Below, piece after piece: positions 44,290-52,232 of a stretch of 64,000 bases of DNA. The position numbers were made by a program, and so were the translations under genes. The notes beneath the pieces were generated by a model that was not told the origin of the DNA, made no database searches, and worked only from the letters and a program-made list of their open reading frames with translations. Every line of letters starts with the position of its first letter. The stretch's first letter is position 1. This DNA is from Lachnospiraceae bacterium (lineage in GTDB: Bacteria > Bacillota > Clostridia > Lachnospirales > Lachnospiraceae): contig JAEEXG010000008.1 in the NCBI GenBank assembly GCA_016291405.1, positions 1 through 64,000 of the forward strand, given 5' to 3'.

Positions 44290-45498
44290 ATGAGAACTCT
44301 TTTTATAGATTGCGGTATGGGCGCTGCAGGCGACATGCTTACCGCAGCCCTTTTGGAAAATACGGGAAATATGGAAGAATCGGTTAAAAAGGTAAACGGC
44401 TTAAACATTCCCGGTGTTACGTTTACTTTCGAGAGTGCTAAGAAGTGCTCTGTTACAGGCACGCATGTGCATGTACTTGTAAACGGCGAAGAAGAGGGAG
44501 AAGAAACCCATCATCATCATGAGCATGAGCACACTCATGACGGTCACACTCATTCACACTCCGCGAACTCTTTACATGATATAGAACATATTGTAAAAGA
44601 CCACATTAATGCAAGTGATAGGGTCAAAGAAAACATTCTGGGAGTCTATAAGCTTTTGGCAGAAGCGGAAAGCCACGTCCACGGAGAACCTGTGTCACAG
44701 ATCCATTTTCATGAAGTGGGAAACATGGATGCCATTGCGGATATTTCGGCCGTATGCTTTTTAATAGATGAATTAAAGATAGAAAGAATAGTTTCTTCAC
44801 CCATACACGTAGGAAGAGGAACCGTTAAGTGCGCTCACGGCATACTTCCTGTTCCGGCACCGGCAACAGCGGTTTTGCTTCAAAACATTCCGATTTATTC
44901 AAGGCCCGAAGTCACCGGAGAGCTTTGCACACCTACAGGCGCGGCCCTTTTAAAATTCTTTGTAAATGAATTTGGCGAAATGCCTGTAATGACTTGTGAA
45001 TCAATCGGTTACGGCATGGGAAAGAAGGATTTCCCCATAGCAAACGTCGTAAGAACTTTTGTGGGTGAAACTACGAATAGTAACAAAGAAACCATTACGG
45101 AGCTTTTATTCTCTGTGGATGATATGACGGGAGAAGAAATTGCTTTTGCCGCAAATCTTTTACTTGATAGCGGTGCAAAGGATGTATTTACAACCGCCAT
45201 CGGCATGAAGAAAGGTCGCCCCGGCGTTCTTGTAACCGTCCTTACAAAAGAAGATAAAAAGGAAGAGATTTTAAGACTTATTTTTAAGCACACCACCACA
45301 ATCGGCGTAAGGGAAAGAGTAAACACAAGATACGAGCTAGACCGTGTGATTACAGAAGAAGAAACCAAATTCGGAACCATAAGAAAGAAGGAATCTTCAG
45401 GTTACGGCGTTAAAAAATCAAAGTATGAATACGATGATTTGGCGAAAATTGCAAAAAACAATGACTTAAGTATTCGCGATGTTTTAAATAACCTTTGA
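44290..45498 (+). CDS. larC: Nickel-pincer cofactor biosynthesis protein LarC
   Basis: 402 residues, a single intact frame (in Lactiplantibacillus plantarum larC needs a programmed frameshift). It has the N-terminal FIDCGMGAAGDMLTAALLEN, a histidine-rich loop, HHHHEHEHTHDGHTHSHS (nickel binding, about residues 74-92), and IHFHEVGNMDAIADI. LarC inserts nickel into the pyridinium dithiocarboxylate cofactor of lactate racemase and related enzymes. No larA, larB or larE is in the window, so partners must lie elsewhere. Confidence 0.92.
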   Translation: MRTLFIDCGMGAAGDMLTAALLENTGNMEESVKKVNGLNIPGVTFTFESAKKCSVTGTHVHVLVNGEEEGEETHHHHEHEHTHDGHTHSHSANSLHDIEHIVKDHINASDRVKENILGVYKLLAEAESHVHGEPVSQIHFHEVGNMDAIADISAVCFLIDELKIERIVSSPIHVGRGTVKCAHGILPVPAPATAVLLQNIPIYSRPEVTGELCTPTGAALLKFFVNEFGEMPVMTCESIGYGMGKKDFPIANVVRTFVGETTNSNKETITELLFSVDDMTGEEIAFAANLLLDSGAKDVFTTAIGMKKGRPGVLVTVLTKEDKKEEILRLIFKHTTTIGVRERVNTRYELDRVITEEETKFGTIRKKESSGYGVKKSKYEYDDLAKIAKNNDLSIRDVLNNL

Positions 45499-45532
45499 TA
45501 ATACAGATAAGTATGAGCATAAAACCAAAGTT

Positions 45533-45562
45533 AAAAGCAGGGAAAATTCCCTGCTTTTATTT
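45533..45562 (+). terminator. Terminator of larC
   Basis: AAAAGCAGGG/CCCTGCTTTT stem around AAAATT, followed by ATTTAT. Confidence 0.82.
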
Positions 45563-45565
45563 ATG

Positions 45566-45625
45566 TTGACACGGTGTCAGTTTTTTGATATATTTCTTTT
45601 TGTTAAATTGACACGGTGTCAGTTT
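45566..45625 (+). promoter_or_regulatory. TetR promoter with two identical palindromic operators
   Basis: TTGACACGGTGTCAGTTT occurs at 45566-45583 and, identically, at 45608-45625, 42 bp apart. Each copy contains the perfect palindrome TGACACGGTGTCA. The first supplies the -35 (TTGACA 45566-45571); a 17-bp spacer leads to TATATT (45589-45594). The second copy lies just after the expected start site. Occupancy of both would block initiation and escape. Confidence 0.88.
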
Positions 45626-45646
45626 ACGCGTGAAGAGGAGAATAAA

Positions 45647-46315
45647 ATGCCAAAATGCTCGTGTGAAGAGACTAAGAAAAAGCGTGAAGAAATAGTTGAC
45701 GCTTGCTCAAAACTTTATGAGACCATGGCCTATAAGGATATCACCATTAAAGAAATAGGCCGTTTTACTTCATTTACAAGAACATCCATCTATAATTACT
45801 TTGCCACAAAGGAAGAGATTTTCTTGGAGCTTTTGATGAGAGACTTTAGATCATGGATTGAAGATCTTGACTCTATTCCTGCCAAGGGAGAGCTTTTAAC
45901 CTTGGATGAAGCGGCCGACGGTTTGGCCGGTTCTTTGGCAAGAAGAGTAAGAATGTTAGGGCTTTTAAGTATGAGCCTTGCAGACATGCAGGATAATTGC
46001 AGGATGGATAACTTAATAGAGTTTAAGAAGGTTTATAACAGTACAGGCCAAGCCATTCGAAGAGTGTTGGAAAGAGTGACTCCGGAAATTACAGAAGAAG
46101 ACAAGCAGGCCTTTGTGTGCGCTTTTTATCCATTTATATACGGGCTTTACCCTTATACAGCCATCAACAAAAAACAGGAAGAAGCTGAACTAAAGACGGG
46201 AGTTCCCTGTTGCTGCGTGTGCCATAAAATGTACGACGCCGCAAGGCCCTGTATAAAGATGCTTTTGGAAGCTGTTATTTGCGGATGCAACGGAAAGAAT
46301 TTTCAAAAGAAATAA
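45647..46315 (+). CDS. TetR-family repressor, cysteine-rich
   Basis: 222 residues from the ATG at 45647 after AGAGGAG; the track's start runs through the operators. The N-terminal helix-turn-helix is clear (YKDITIKEIGRFTSFTRTSIYNYFATKEEIFLELL). Cysteines cluster at both ends: CSC at residues 4-6, and VPCCCVCHKM, RPCIKM and ICGCNGK near the C-terminus. These could sense thiols, metals or redox state (inference). It is the first gene of an operon with a polar amino-acid ABC importer 14 nt downstream, which it probably controls together with itself. Confidence 0.88.
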   Translation: MPKCSCEETKKKREEIVDACSKLYETMAYKDITIKEIGRFTSFTRTSIYNYFATKEEIFLELLMRDFRSWIEDLDSIPAKGELLTLDEAADGLAGSLARRVRMLGLLSMSLADMQDNCRMDNLIEFKKVYNSTGQAIRRVLERVTPEITEEDKQAFVCAFYPFIYGLYPYTAINKKQEEAELKTGVPCCCVCHKMYDAARPCIKMLLEAVICGCNGKNFQKK

Positions 46316-46329
46316 AAAGAGGTTTTTAA

Positions 46330-47028
46330 ATGACAGAAAGAATTTTAGGCATTCTACAGGAAGCCTTTACAAGAATACTTGCTGCAAGCATTCAGGTAAC
46401 CTTGCCACTTACCATAATCGGCTTTACCCTTGCGATGGTGATTGCCATGATTATGGCCCTTGTGCAATACGCAAAGGTTCCGGTGCTTACTCAGATAGCA
46501 AGATTATACATTTGGATATTTAGAGGAACGCCTCTTTTGGTGCAGTTATTCTTAGCTTATTTCGGACTTCCCAAGCTTGGAATCGTGATGGATGCCTTCC
46601 CCTGTGCGGTAATGGTGTTTGCACTTAATGAAGGAGCTTATTGCTCCGAAACCATGCGTTCGGCCCTTGAATCGGTTTCCGAAGGACAGATTGAGGCAGG
46701 GTATTGCGCCGGGATGAACTACTTACAGATTATGTGGCACGTAGTGCTTCCTCAGGCCTTTAGAACAGCCTTCCCGCCCCTTTCAAATTCACTTATCAGT
46801 ATGCTTAAAGATACATCTTTGGCCGCTACAATCACCGTTGCGGATATGTTTATGGCAGCTCAGAGAGTGGTTGGCCGTACCTATGAGCCTTTGTGGGTAT
46901 ATATAGAAGTTGCACTTGTTTACCTTTTCTTCTCAACTTTACTTACAATCCTTCAAAGAGCGGGAGAAAAGCGCTTAGGCTTCTTTACCTCTAAAGAAGT
47001 AAATACAAAGAAAGAGGTGAGAGCATAA
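46330..47028 (+). CDS. Amino-acid ABC transporter permease (cystine-type)
   Basis: 232 residues with about five membrane helices and the EAA coupling loop (EGQIEAGYCAGMNYLQIMWHVVLPQAF). The N-terminal half has the His/Glu/Gln/Arg-type permease signature RIFRGTPLLVQLFLAYFG-like. Together with the ATPase and binding protein downstream it makes a complete importer. Similarity to TcyB-like cystine permeases is my impression. Overlaps the ATPase gene by one base. Confidence 0.88.
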   Translation: MTERILGILQEAFTRILAASIQVTLPLTIIGFTLAMVIAMIMALVQYAKVPVLTQIARLYIWIFRGTPLLVQLFLAYFGLPKLGIVMDAFPCAVMVFALNEGAYCSETMRSALESVSEGQIEAGYCAGMNYLQIMWHVVLPQAFRTAFPPLSNSLISMLKDTSLAATITVADMFMAAQRVVGRTYEPLWVYIEVALVYLFFSTLLTILQRAGEKRLGFFTSKEVNTKKEVRA

Positions 47029-47780
47029 TGAGTTTTTTTGAAGTTAAAGACGTAAAGAAAACATTCGGAACAAACGATGTGCTTTTGGGAATAGACTTAT
47101 CCGTTGATAAGGGCGACGTTATCGCGGTTTTAGGCCCAAGCGGCTCCGGAAAGACTACATTTTTAAGATGTATAAATTTCCTTGAAAAGGCCACAGGCGG
47201 CACCATGACCTTTGACGGAGAGACCTTTGATTTAGCCCACATAAAGAAAAAAGAAATTGCAAAGATCAGAAAGAAAACAGGTTTTGTGTTTCAAAGCTAC
47301 AACCTTTTCTTAAATAAAACGGCGCTTCAAAACGTAATGCTGGGACTTACTTCAGGAAGAAAGATGAAGAAGGAAGAAGCAAAGAAGATAGCCGAAGAAA
47401 TGCTTGAAAAAGTAGGGCTTAAAGAAAGAATGAACTATTACCCAGGACAATTATCCGGAGGGCAGCAGCAAAGAGTGGCAATTGCAAGAGCCTTGGCCAC
47501 AAGCCCTGAAATTATCTATTTTGACGAGCCGACTTCAGCACTTGACCCCGAACTTATCGGAGAAGTGCTTTCGGTCATGAAACAGCTTGCTTCGGAGGGC
47601 ATGACGATGCTTGTTGTAACTCATGAAATAAATTTTGCAAGAAATGTTGCCAATAAGATTGTGTTTATGGATGGAGGACACGTGCTTGAGGCGGGACCTT
47701 CAAAGGAATTCTTTGAAAACCCGAAGAATGCGCGCACCAAAGAATTCTTAAACAACATCACAACGCAGCATGAAACTTGA
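47028..47780 (+). CDS. Amino-acid ABC transporter ATPase
   Basis: 250 residues: Walker A GPSGSGKTT, Q-loop VFQSYNLF, signature LSGGQQQRVAIARALA, Walker B IYFDEPTSALDP, H-loop VTHEINFA. It drives import by the flanking permease and lipoprotein. It starts one base before the permease stop ends (TAATG). Confidence 0.93.
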   Translation: MSFFEVKDVKKTFGTNDVLLGIDLSVDKGDVIAVLGPSGSGKTTFLRCINFLEKATGGTMTFDGETFDLAHIKKKEIAKIRKKTGFVFQSYNLFLNKTALQNVMLGLTSGRKMKKEEAKKIAEEMLEKVGLKERMNYYPGQLSGGQQQRVAIARALATSPEIIYFDEPTSALDPELIGEVLSVMKQLASEGMTMLVVTHEINFARNVANKIVFMDGGHVLEAGPSKEFFENPKNARTKEFLNNITTQHET

Positions 47781-47794
47781 CCAGGAGGAATAAA

Positions 47795-48595
47795 ATGAAG
47801 AAATTATTATCACTTGCATTGGTATTATCAATGGCAGTACTTTCTTTTGCAGGATGCGGAAAGAAAGAAGAAGTTAAGGAAGGCGATTTGCTTTCTAAAA
47901 TTAAGGCACAGGGATACTTCACTGTAGCTATGGAAGGACAGTGGGCACCTTGGACCTATCACGATGAAAATGACAATCTCACAGGCTTTGAAGTTGACGT
48001 TGCAAAGGCAGTAGCAGATAAGCTCGGCGTTGAAGCAAGATTCGTTGAAGGCGAATGGGACGGCCTTTTGGCAGGTGTTCAGGGCGGAAGATACGACCTT
48101 ATGGCAAACGGTGTAGGTGTAACAGATGAAAGAAAAGAATCCTACGAATTCTCAGATCCTTATGTATTTAACAGAACAGTTTTGATTGTTAGAAATGACA
48201 ACGAAGACATTAAGTCACTTGAAGATTTAAAGGGAAAGACAACATGTAACTCAGCAAACAGTACATATCAGACAACTGCTGAAAGTTACGGCGCAACCGT
48301 AAAGGATTTAGAAACCCTCGATCAGACTCTTGAAGAAGTAACGGCAGGAAGAGTTGACGCTACATTAAACGCAGAGGTTTCTTTTAACGATTATTTAAAG
48401 GCCCATCCCGATGCACCTTTAAAGGTAGCAGCAGTTGATCCCGATGTTGAAAAGTGTGCAATGATTATGCCTAAGGGTGAAAACAGCTATGCTTTAAGAG
48501 ATGCTGTAAATAAAGCACTTAAAGAGCTTGCAAGCGAAGGCAAGTTAGCAGAAATTTCCAATAAATACTTTGGAATGGACATCACAAAAGAATAA
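47795..48595 (+). CDS. Amino-acid (probably cystine) binding lipoprotein
   Basis: 266 residues from the ATG at 47795 after AGGAGG. The N-terminus is a lipoprotein signal (KKLLSLALVLSMAVLSFAGC, Cys lipidated). The SBP family 3 fold shows VAMEGQWAPWTYHDENDNLTGFEVDVAKAVADKLG, and EGEWDGLLAGVQGGRYDLMANGV is typical of TcyA/FliY-like cystine binders. Ligand assignment is inference. Last gene of the TetR operon. Confidence 0.87.
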   Translation: MKKLLSLALVLSMAVLSFAGCGKKEEVKEGDLLSKIKAQGYFTVAMEGQWAPWTYHDENDNLTGFEVDVAKAVADKLGVEARFVEGEWDGLLAGVQGGRYDLMANGVGVTDERKESYEFSDPYVFNRTVLIVRNDNEDIKSLEDLKGKTTCNSANSTYQTTAESYGATVKDLETLDQTLEEVTAGRVDATLNAEVSFNDYLKAHPDAPLKVAAVDPDVEKCAMIMPKGENSYALRDAVNKALKELASEGKLAEISNKYFGMDITKE

Positions 48596-48599
48596 ATAT

Positions 48600-48629
48600 T
48601 TGTATCCACGTTCACCAATATGTTATAGT
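48600..48629 (+). promoter_or_regulatory. Candidate promoter of HAD-thioesterase-TRIC genes
   Basis: TTGTAT (48600-48605), an 18-bp spacer and TATAGT (48624-48629) with an extended TGT. Confidence 0.5.
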
Positions 48630-48658
48630 GGGAAGAAATGAGACAAGGGAGAATGAGA

Positions 48659-49366
48659 ATGGTAAAAACTATACTTTACGACTTGGACGGAACATTGCTT
48701 CCTATGGACATGGAAGTCTTCACTAACGCATATTTTGGATACCTTGTAAAGAAAATGATTCCTTACGGGTATGAAAAGGACTCGCTCATTAAAGCGATTT
48801 GGGGCGGCACCAAAATGATGGTGAAAAACGACGGTAACAAAACAAATGAAGATGCTTTCTGGGAATACTTTTTAAAAGAGGGAAACTCTAAAATAGAGGA
48901 TAAAGAAATCTTTAACGAGTACTATGAGGTTGAATTCGATCAGGTTAAAGCCCATGTGGGATTCAATGAAAAAGTACCGGCTTTGATTAAAAAGGTTAAA
49001 GAATTGGGACTTAGACAGGCCCTTGCCACAAACCCCATTTTCCCTTCCGTAGCCACAAAGAAACGAGTATCCTGGGCAGGGCTTTCAACCGACGATTTTG
49101 AATATTTTACAACTTATGAGAATTCTCATTTTTGTAAGCCAAACCCCAAATACTACGAAGAGCTTTTAAAAAAGATTGATGCTAAGCCCGAAGAATGTCT
49201 TATGATAGGTAACGATGTCGAAGAAGACATGGTGGCTGCTTCATCTTTGGGAATAAAAGTTTTTCTTGTGACAGATTGGATGCTTAATCCAAACAATAAG
49301 GATATAAGCGCCTTCCCTCACGGTGACTTTGATGACGCCCTTGAATACATAAAGAAAGTGAGCTAG
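48659..49366 (+). CDS. HAD-family hydrolase
   Basis: 235 residues from the ATG at 48659, about 8 nt after AAGGGAG; earlier ATGs sit too close to that site. Motif I is YDLDGTLLP (nucleophile and acid Asp), motif II is ALATNP, and motif III/IV is MIGNDVEEDMVAA. A helical cap lies at about residues 15-95. A phosphatase of unknown substrate. A thioesterase gene follows closely. Confidence 0.88.
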   Translation: MVKTILYDLDGTLLPMDMEVFTNAYFGYLVKKMIPYGYEKDSLIKAIWGGTKMMVKNDGNKTNEDAFWEYFLKEGNSKIEDKEIFNEYYEVEFDQVKAHVGFNEKVPALIKKVKELGLRQALATNPIFPSVATKKRVSWAGLSTDDFEYFTTYENSHFCKPNPKYYEELLKKIDAKPEECLMIGNDVEEDMVAASSLGIKVFLVTDWMLNPNNKDISAFPHGDFDDALEYIKKVS

Positions 49367-49370
49367 AAAA

Positions 49371-49781
49371 GTGGATAAATATATTCATACCGTGCAATAC
49401 TATGAAACCGATAAAATGGGCATCACCCATCATTCAAACTACATCCGCTGGATGGAAGAAGCAAGATGCGACCTTTTAAAGCAGGTTGGATGGCCCTATG
49501 AAAAGATGGAAGAGCTCGGCGTCATATCGCCTGTAACCGCAGTCGAATGTAAATATAAAATAAGTACCACATACGCAGAAAAAATCGCCATTAGAGCCAA
49601 AGTCGAAGAATTTAAGGGCGTAAAGCTTAAGGTTTCTTATACAATGGAAAACGAAGCGGGAAAGACCGTTTTTGAAGGAAAATCGGAGCATTGCTTTTTA
49701 TCAACCGACGGAAAACCCATGATACTTTCAAAGAAATTTCCCGATTTACACGAAGTTTTGACGAAAGCCGTAGGTGTATAG
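49371..49781 (+). CDS. YbgC-like acyl-CoA thioesterase (4HBT)
   Basis: 136 residues from a GTG at 49371, 4 nt after the HAD gene; the ribosome binding site lies within AAGTGAGC and is weak, suggesting coupling. The hot-dog fold motif YYETDKMGITHHSNYIRWMEEAR contains the family's catalytic Asp. It should hydrolyse an acyl-CoA thioester; substrate unknown. Confidence 0.87.
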   Translation: MDKYIHTVQYYETDKMGITHHSNYIRWMEEARCDLLKQVGWPYEKMEELGVISPVTAVECKYKISTTYAEKIAIRAKVEEFKGVKLKVSYTMENEAGKTVFEGKSEHCFLSTDGKPMILSKKFPDLHEVLTKAVGV

Positions 49782-49790
49782 AGGCGCGAT

Positions 49791-50381
49791 ATGATATTTG
49801 CTTTGGAAATAATCGGCACCATCGCCTTTGCCATTTCGGGCGCTATGGTGGGAATTGAAAAGAAAATGGATATTTTCGGAGTGCTGGTGCTTGGCATGAC
49901 TACTGCCGTTGGCGGAGGAATAATAAGAGACCTCCTTATAGGAGTGGTGCCGCCTATGGCATTTCAAGAGCCGGTATACGCACTTACCGCAATTGCTGTC
50001 TCAATAATAGTTTTCTTACCCTTTGTAAGAAACAGGATTAACAAAATAAGCAAGATGATATTACTTATGGATTCTATCGGACTTGGAATCTTTACTGTAA
50101 TCGGTATTAAGGCTGCGGCGTCTTTTAACAACGCGTTTCTTTCTATCTTTCTTGCACTGGTAACGGGTGTAGGTGGAGGAGTATTAAGAGATGTGTTTGC
50201 ACAAGACCGTCCTATGATATTTGTAAAACACTTTTACGCTTCCGCGTCGATTATAGGTGCAGTTGTTTCATTGCTTTTATGGAGCATTAATGTGGAAACA
50301 TCTATGATAGTAGGCGCAGCTACGGTTATTGTGTTAAGAATTCTTGCAGCGAAATTCAGATGGCATTTGCCGAAAGCATAA
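49791..50381 (+). CDS. TRIC-type/YicG (UPF0126) membrane protein
   Basis: 196 residues with about seven membrane helices and the duplicated signature GGGIIRDLLIG and GGGVLRDVFAQ. Bacterial TRIC proteins are homotrimeric cation channels; others in the family are linked to glycine transport. Which applies is unknown. It starts 9 nt after the thioesterase gene. Confidence 0.88.
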   Translation: MIFALEIIGTIAFAISGAMVGIEKKMDIFGVLVLGMTTAVGGGIIRDLLIGVVPPMAFQEPVYALTAIAVSIIVFLPFVRNRINKISKMILLMDSIGLGIFTVIGIKAAASFNNAFLSIFLALVTGVGGGVLRDVFAQDRPMIFVKHFYASASIIGAVVSLLLWSINVETSMIVGAATVIVLRILAAKFRWHLPKA

Positions 50382-50403
50382 AGAAACATTTTTAAAGACA
50401 GAT

Positions 50404-50435
50404 TTAACGTTATTTTAACGGTAGCATACTATAAT
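50404..50435 (+). promoter_or_regulatory. Promoter with tandem 11-bp direct repeats
   Basis: TTAACG at 50404-50409 and 50415-50420, exactly 11 bp apart, lies 9 bp upstream of TATAAT (50430-50435), and no -35 is present. Repeats of this type and spacing are recognised by PhoB/PhoP-like (OmpR family) regulators that stand in for the -35. Confidence 0.5.
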
Positions 50436-50454
50436 CCTTAAAAAGGAGTTTGGT

Positions 50455-51603
50455 ATGATTTACATTGTTGAGATTAACGCAATCTGTCTTTTTATTTTGC
50501 TTTTTACCCTATCAAGCGTTTGCTCAAAATCCGAAAGACAGGTTTCAATCAGATATTACATCATGTGTATAGTATCTTCATTAGTGTGCATTATTGCGGA
50601 CATTTTCTTTCAGATTGTGGAAAACGGTTCGAACGGCACGCTTAGAATGGTGCCATACTTAAACTTCTTTATTAATCTGGTCTATTATCTTTTTGATGTG
50701 GCGTCCGGATACTTTTGGTTTATGTACGCAGAATACGCCATAGACGGAGCCGTAAAGAATAAAAAGATACTTAAATATATTGCGATAGCGCCGCTAATCA
50801 TTAACACTCTTCTTTGCATTATCTCCTTTAGAACCGGAACTTTGTTCTTTATAAATGCAGAGGGCAAATATGAAAGAGGACCTTTATTTATCGTAAATAC
50901 GGCATTTTGCTACATCTATGTAATATTTGCAAGCGTTCATGCTTTGATTAAGTCTTACACCACGCAAATATATTTTAAAAAGAGTGAGTACAGGATAATT
51001 TCAGCATACATTCTTTTCCCCTTTGTGCTTGGAATAATCCAGATTATTTTTCCGGATGTTCCGACGGTTTGTCTAGGCATGGCAATTCCCATCATGTTTG
51101 TGCACATTAAGATTCAGGACCTTCAGATATCAACCGATTACTTAACAAACATGAATAACAGAAATCAATTGATCCGTTTCCTTACAAACAAAATAAGAAA
51201 CGGCACCACAAATCTTTACGTGTTCATGATGGATATCGATAAGTTTAAGCATATTAACGATACCTACGGCCACACGGAAGGCGATAAGGCTTTAATAAGT
51301 GTGGCCGATAAGCTAAAAGAGGTTGCAAGGCAGTACGGAGGCATCATAGCGAGGTACGGAGGAGATGAATTTACCTTTGCAACAGAGCTTATGGATGAAA
51401 ACTACGTAAACGAGATTAAGGCTTTGATTAAAACAAAGATGGAAGAAGCATCGCTGAATCACACCTTTAAAATCGGAATGAGTGTGGGATGTGCAAAATA
51501 CGAAAAAGGAATGAAGCTTGTTGAAATAATATCTGCGGCAGACAAAATGCTTTATGAAGAAAAACGAGCAAGAAAAGCAAAAGAAGCAGAGGATGCAAGA
51601 TAG
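50455..51603 (+). CDS. Membrane diguanylate cyclase (GGDEF)
   Basis: 382 residues. Six to seven hydrophobic helices occupy about residues 1-215, followed by a GGDEF domain with intact active site (RYGGDEFTF) and substrate motifs DKFKHINDTYGHTEGD. It makes cyclic-di-GMP from two GTP. The upstream position where an RxxD inhibitory site would lie reads RQYG, so feedback inhibition may be absent. AAAGGAG precedes the ATG. A neighbouring sigma-28-type promoter hints that motility regulation is nearby. Confidence 0.92.
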   Translation: MIYIVEINAICLFILLFTLSSVCSKSERQVSIRYYIMCIVSSLVCIIADIFFQIVENGSNGTLRMVPYLNFFINLVYYLFDVASGYFWFMYAEYAIDGAVKNKKILKYIAIAPLIINTLLCIISFRTGTLFFINAEGKYERGPLFIVNTAFCYIYVIFASVHALIKSYTTQIYFKKSEYRIISAYILFPFVLGIIQIIFPDVPTVCLGMAIPIMFVHIKIQDLQISTDYLTNMNNRNQLIRFLTNKIRNGTTNLYVFMMDIDKFKHINDTYGHTEGDKALISVADKLKEVARQYGGIIARYGGDEFTFATELMDENYVNEIKALIKTKMEEASLNHTFKIGMSVGCAKYEKGMKLVEIISAADKMLYEEKRARKAKEAEDAR

Positions 51604-51611
51604 CAATAAAA

Positions 51612-51640
51612 AAGGGAAAGCTAAATGCTTTCCCTTAATT
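51612..51640. terminator. Bidirectional terminator
   Basis: AAGGGAAAGC/GCTTTCCCTT with a TAAAT loop. On the minus strand it is followed by TTTTTTATT, so it is strongest for the gene at 51641-52033. Confidence 0.85.
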
Positions 51641-52033
51641 TTATACTGTTAAACTCATAGCGCTTAGATTCTGCTTTAAAAATTCAATTTCTGATTCTAT
51701 GTAAGTACGCTCGCCGTTTGAAAGATTCTTATCGTTTGCTTTCGAAGCAAGTGTGGTACATTTCTCTATAAGGTTTGAGGCTCTTACCGAGTCGCTAAAG
51801 TCTTCTTTACTCTTAAGGTTGTTCTTAAAATATGTTGCGCTGTGTCCTAAATCTTTTACTTCGTTTAAAACTCTTGAAGATATCATTACAGATACCGCAG
51901 GTGTTTTATCTATAGGTTTAACTTTAGAAGGCTCCTTTTCCGGCTTTACTTCCTTGGGAGCTTCGTTTACAGATTTGGTGTCACCGACAGCATATTGTAA
52001 AACATTTCCCGAGCTACTAACAGATGTAGTCAT
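51641..52033 (-). CDS. Small protein with flagellin-like C-terminus, sigma-28 controlled
   Basis: 130 residues from the ATG at 52033, which follows AAAGGGGA; the ATG seven codons earlier overlaps that site. The N-terminal ~50 residues are disordered (Ser/Lys/Pro/Glu rich). The C-terminal half is helical, with KANDKNLSNGERTYIESEIEFLKQNL, similar in rhythm to the N-terminal helix of flagellins. It has no signal peptide. A sigma-28-like promoter precedes it. Likely a motility-regulon protein; the exact role is unknown. Confidence 0.65.
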   Translation of the reverse strand: MTTSVSSSGNVLQYAVGDTKSVNEAPKEVKPEKEPSKVKPIDKTPAVSVMISSRVLNEVKDLGHSATYFKNNLKSKEDFSDSVRASNLIEKCTTLASKANDKNLSNGERTYIESEIEFLKQNLSAMSLTV

Positions 52034-52086
52034 ATGTCTTTTCCCCTTTAACATACAAAAACAAGTTTTACACGTTTACAATGCAT

Positions 52087-52114
52087 ATATCGGTTTATTT
52101 ATATTGAAAGTTTA
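52087..52114 (-). promoter_or_regulatory. Sigma-28 (SigD)-type promoter
   Basis: On the minus strand, TAAA (52111-52114), a 16-bp spacer and ACCGATAT (52087-52094) match the motility sigma consensus TAAA-N15-GCCGATAT at all but one position, and precede the gene at 52033 by about 45-50 nt. Confidence 0.7.
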
Positions 52115-52232
52115 GCATAAAATTTCAAAATGGCAACACTTTTTTGCCAAAAATGACCGAAAAAGTGCATTTTTTTGCCCTATTGGGCGAAAAAGTATAA
52201 GATTTATACCTTAAATATGGTAAGACAACGAT

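Noticed and set aside
52110-52200. Two ACTTTTT/AAAAAGT-type inverted repeats and a GCCC/GGGC hairpin
   Set aside because: They look terminator-like, but neither strand has a U-tract after a GC stem. Possibly an operator; not claimed as a feature.
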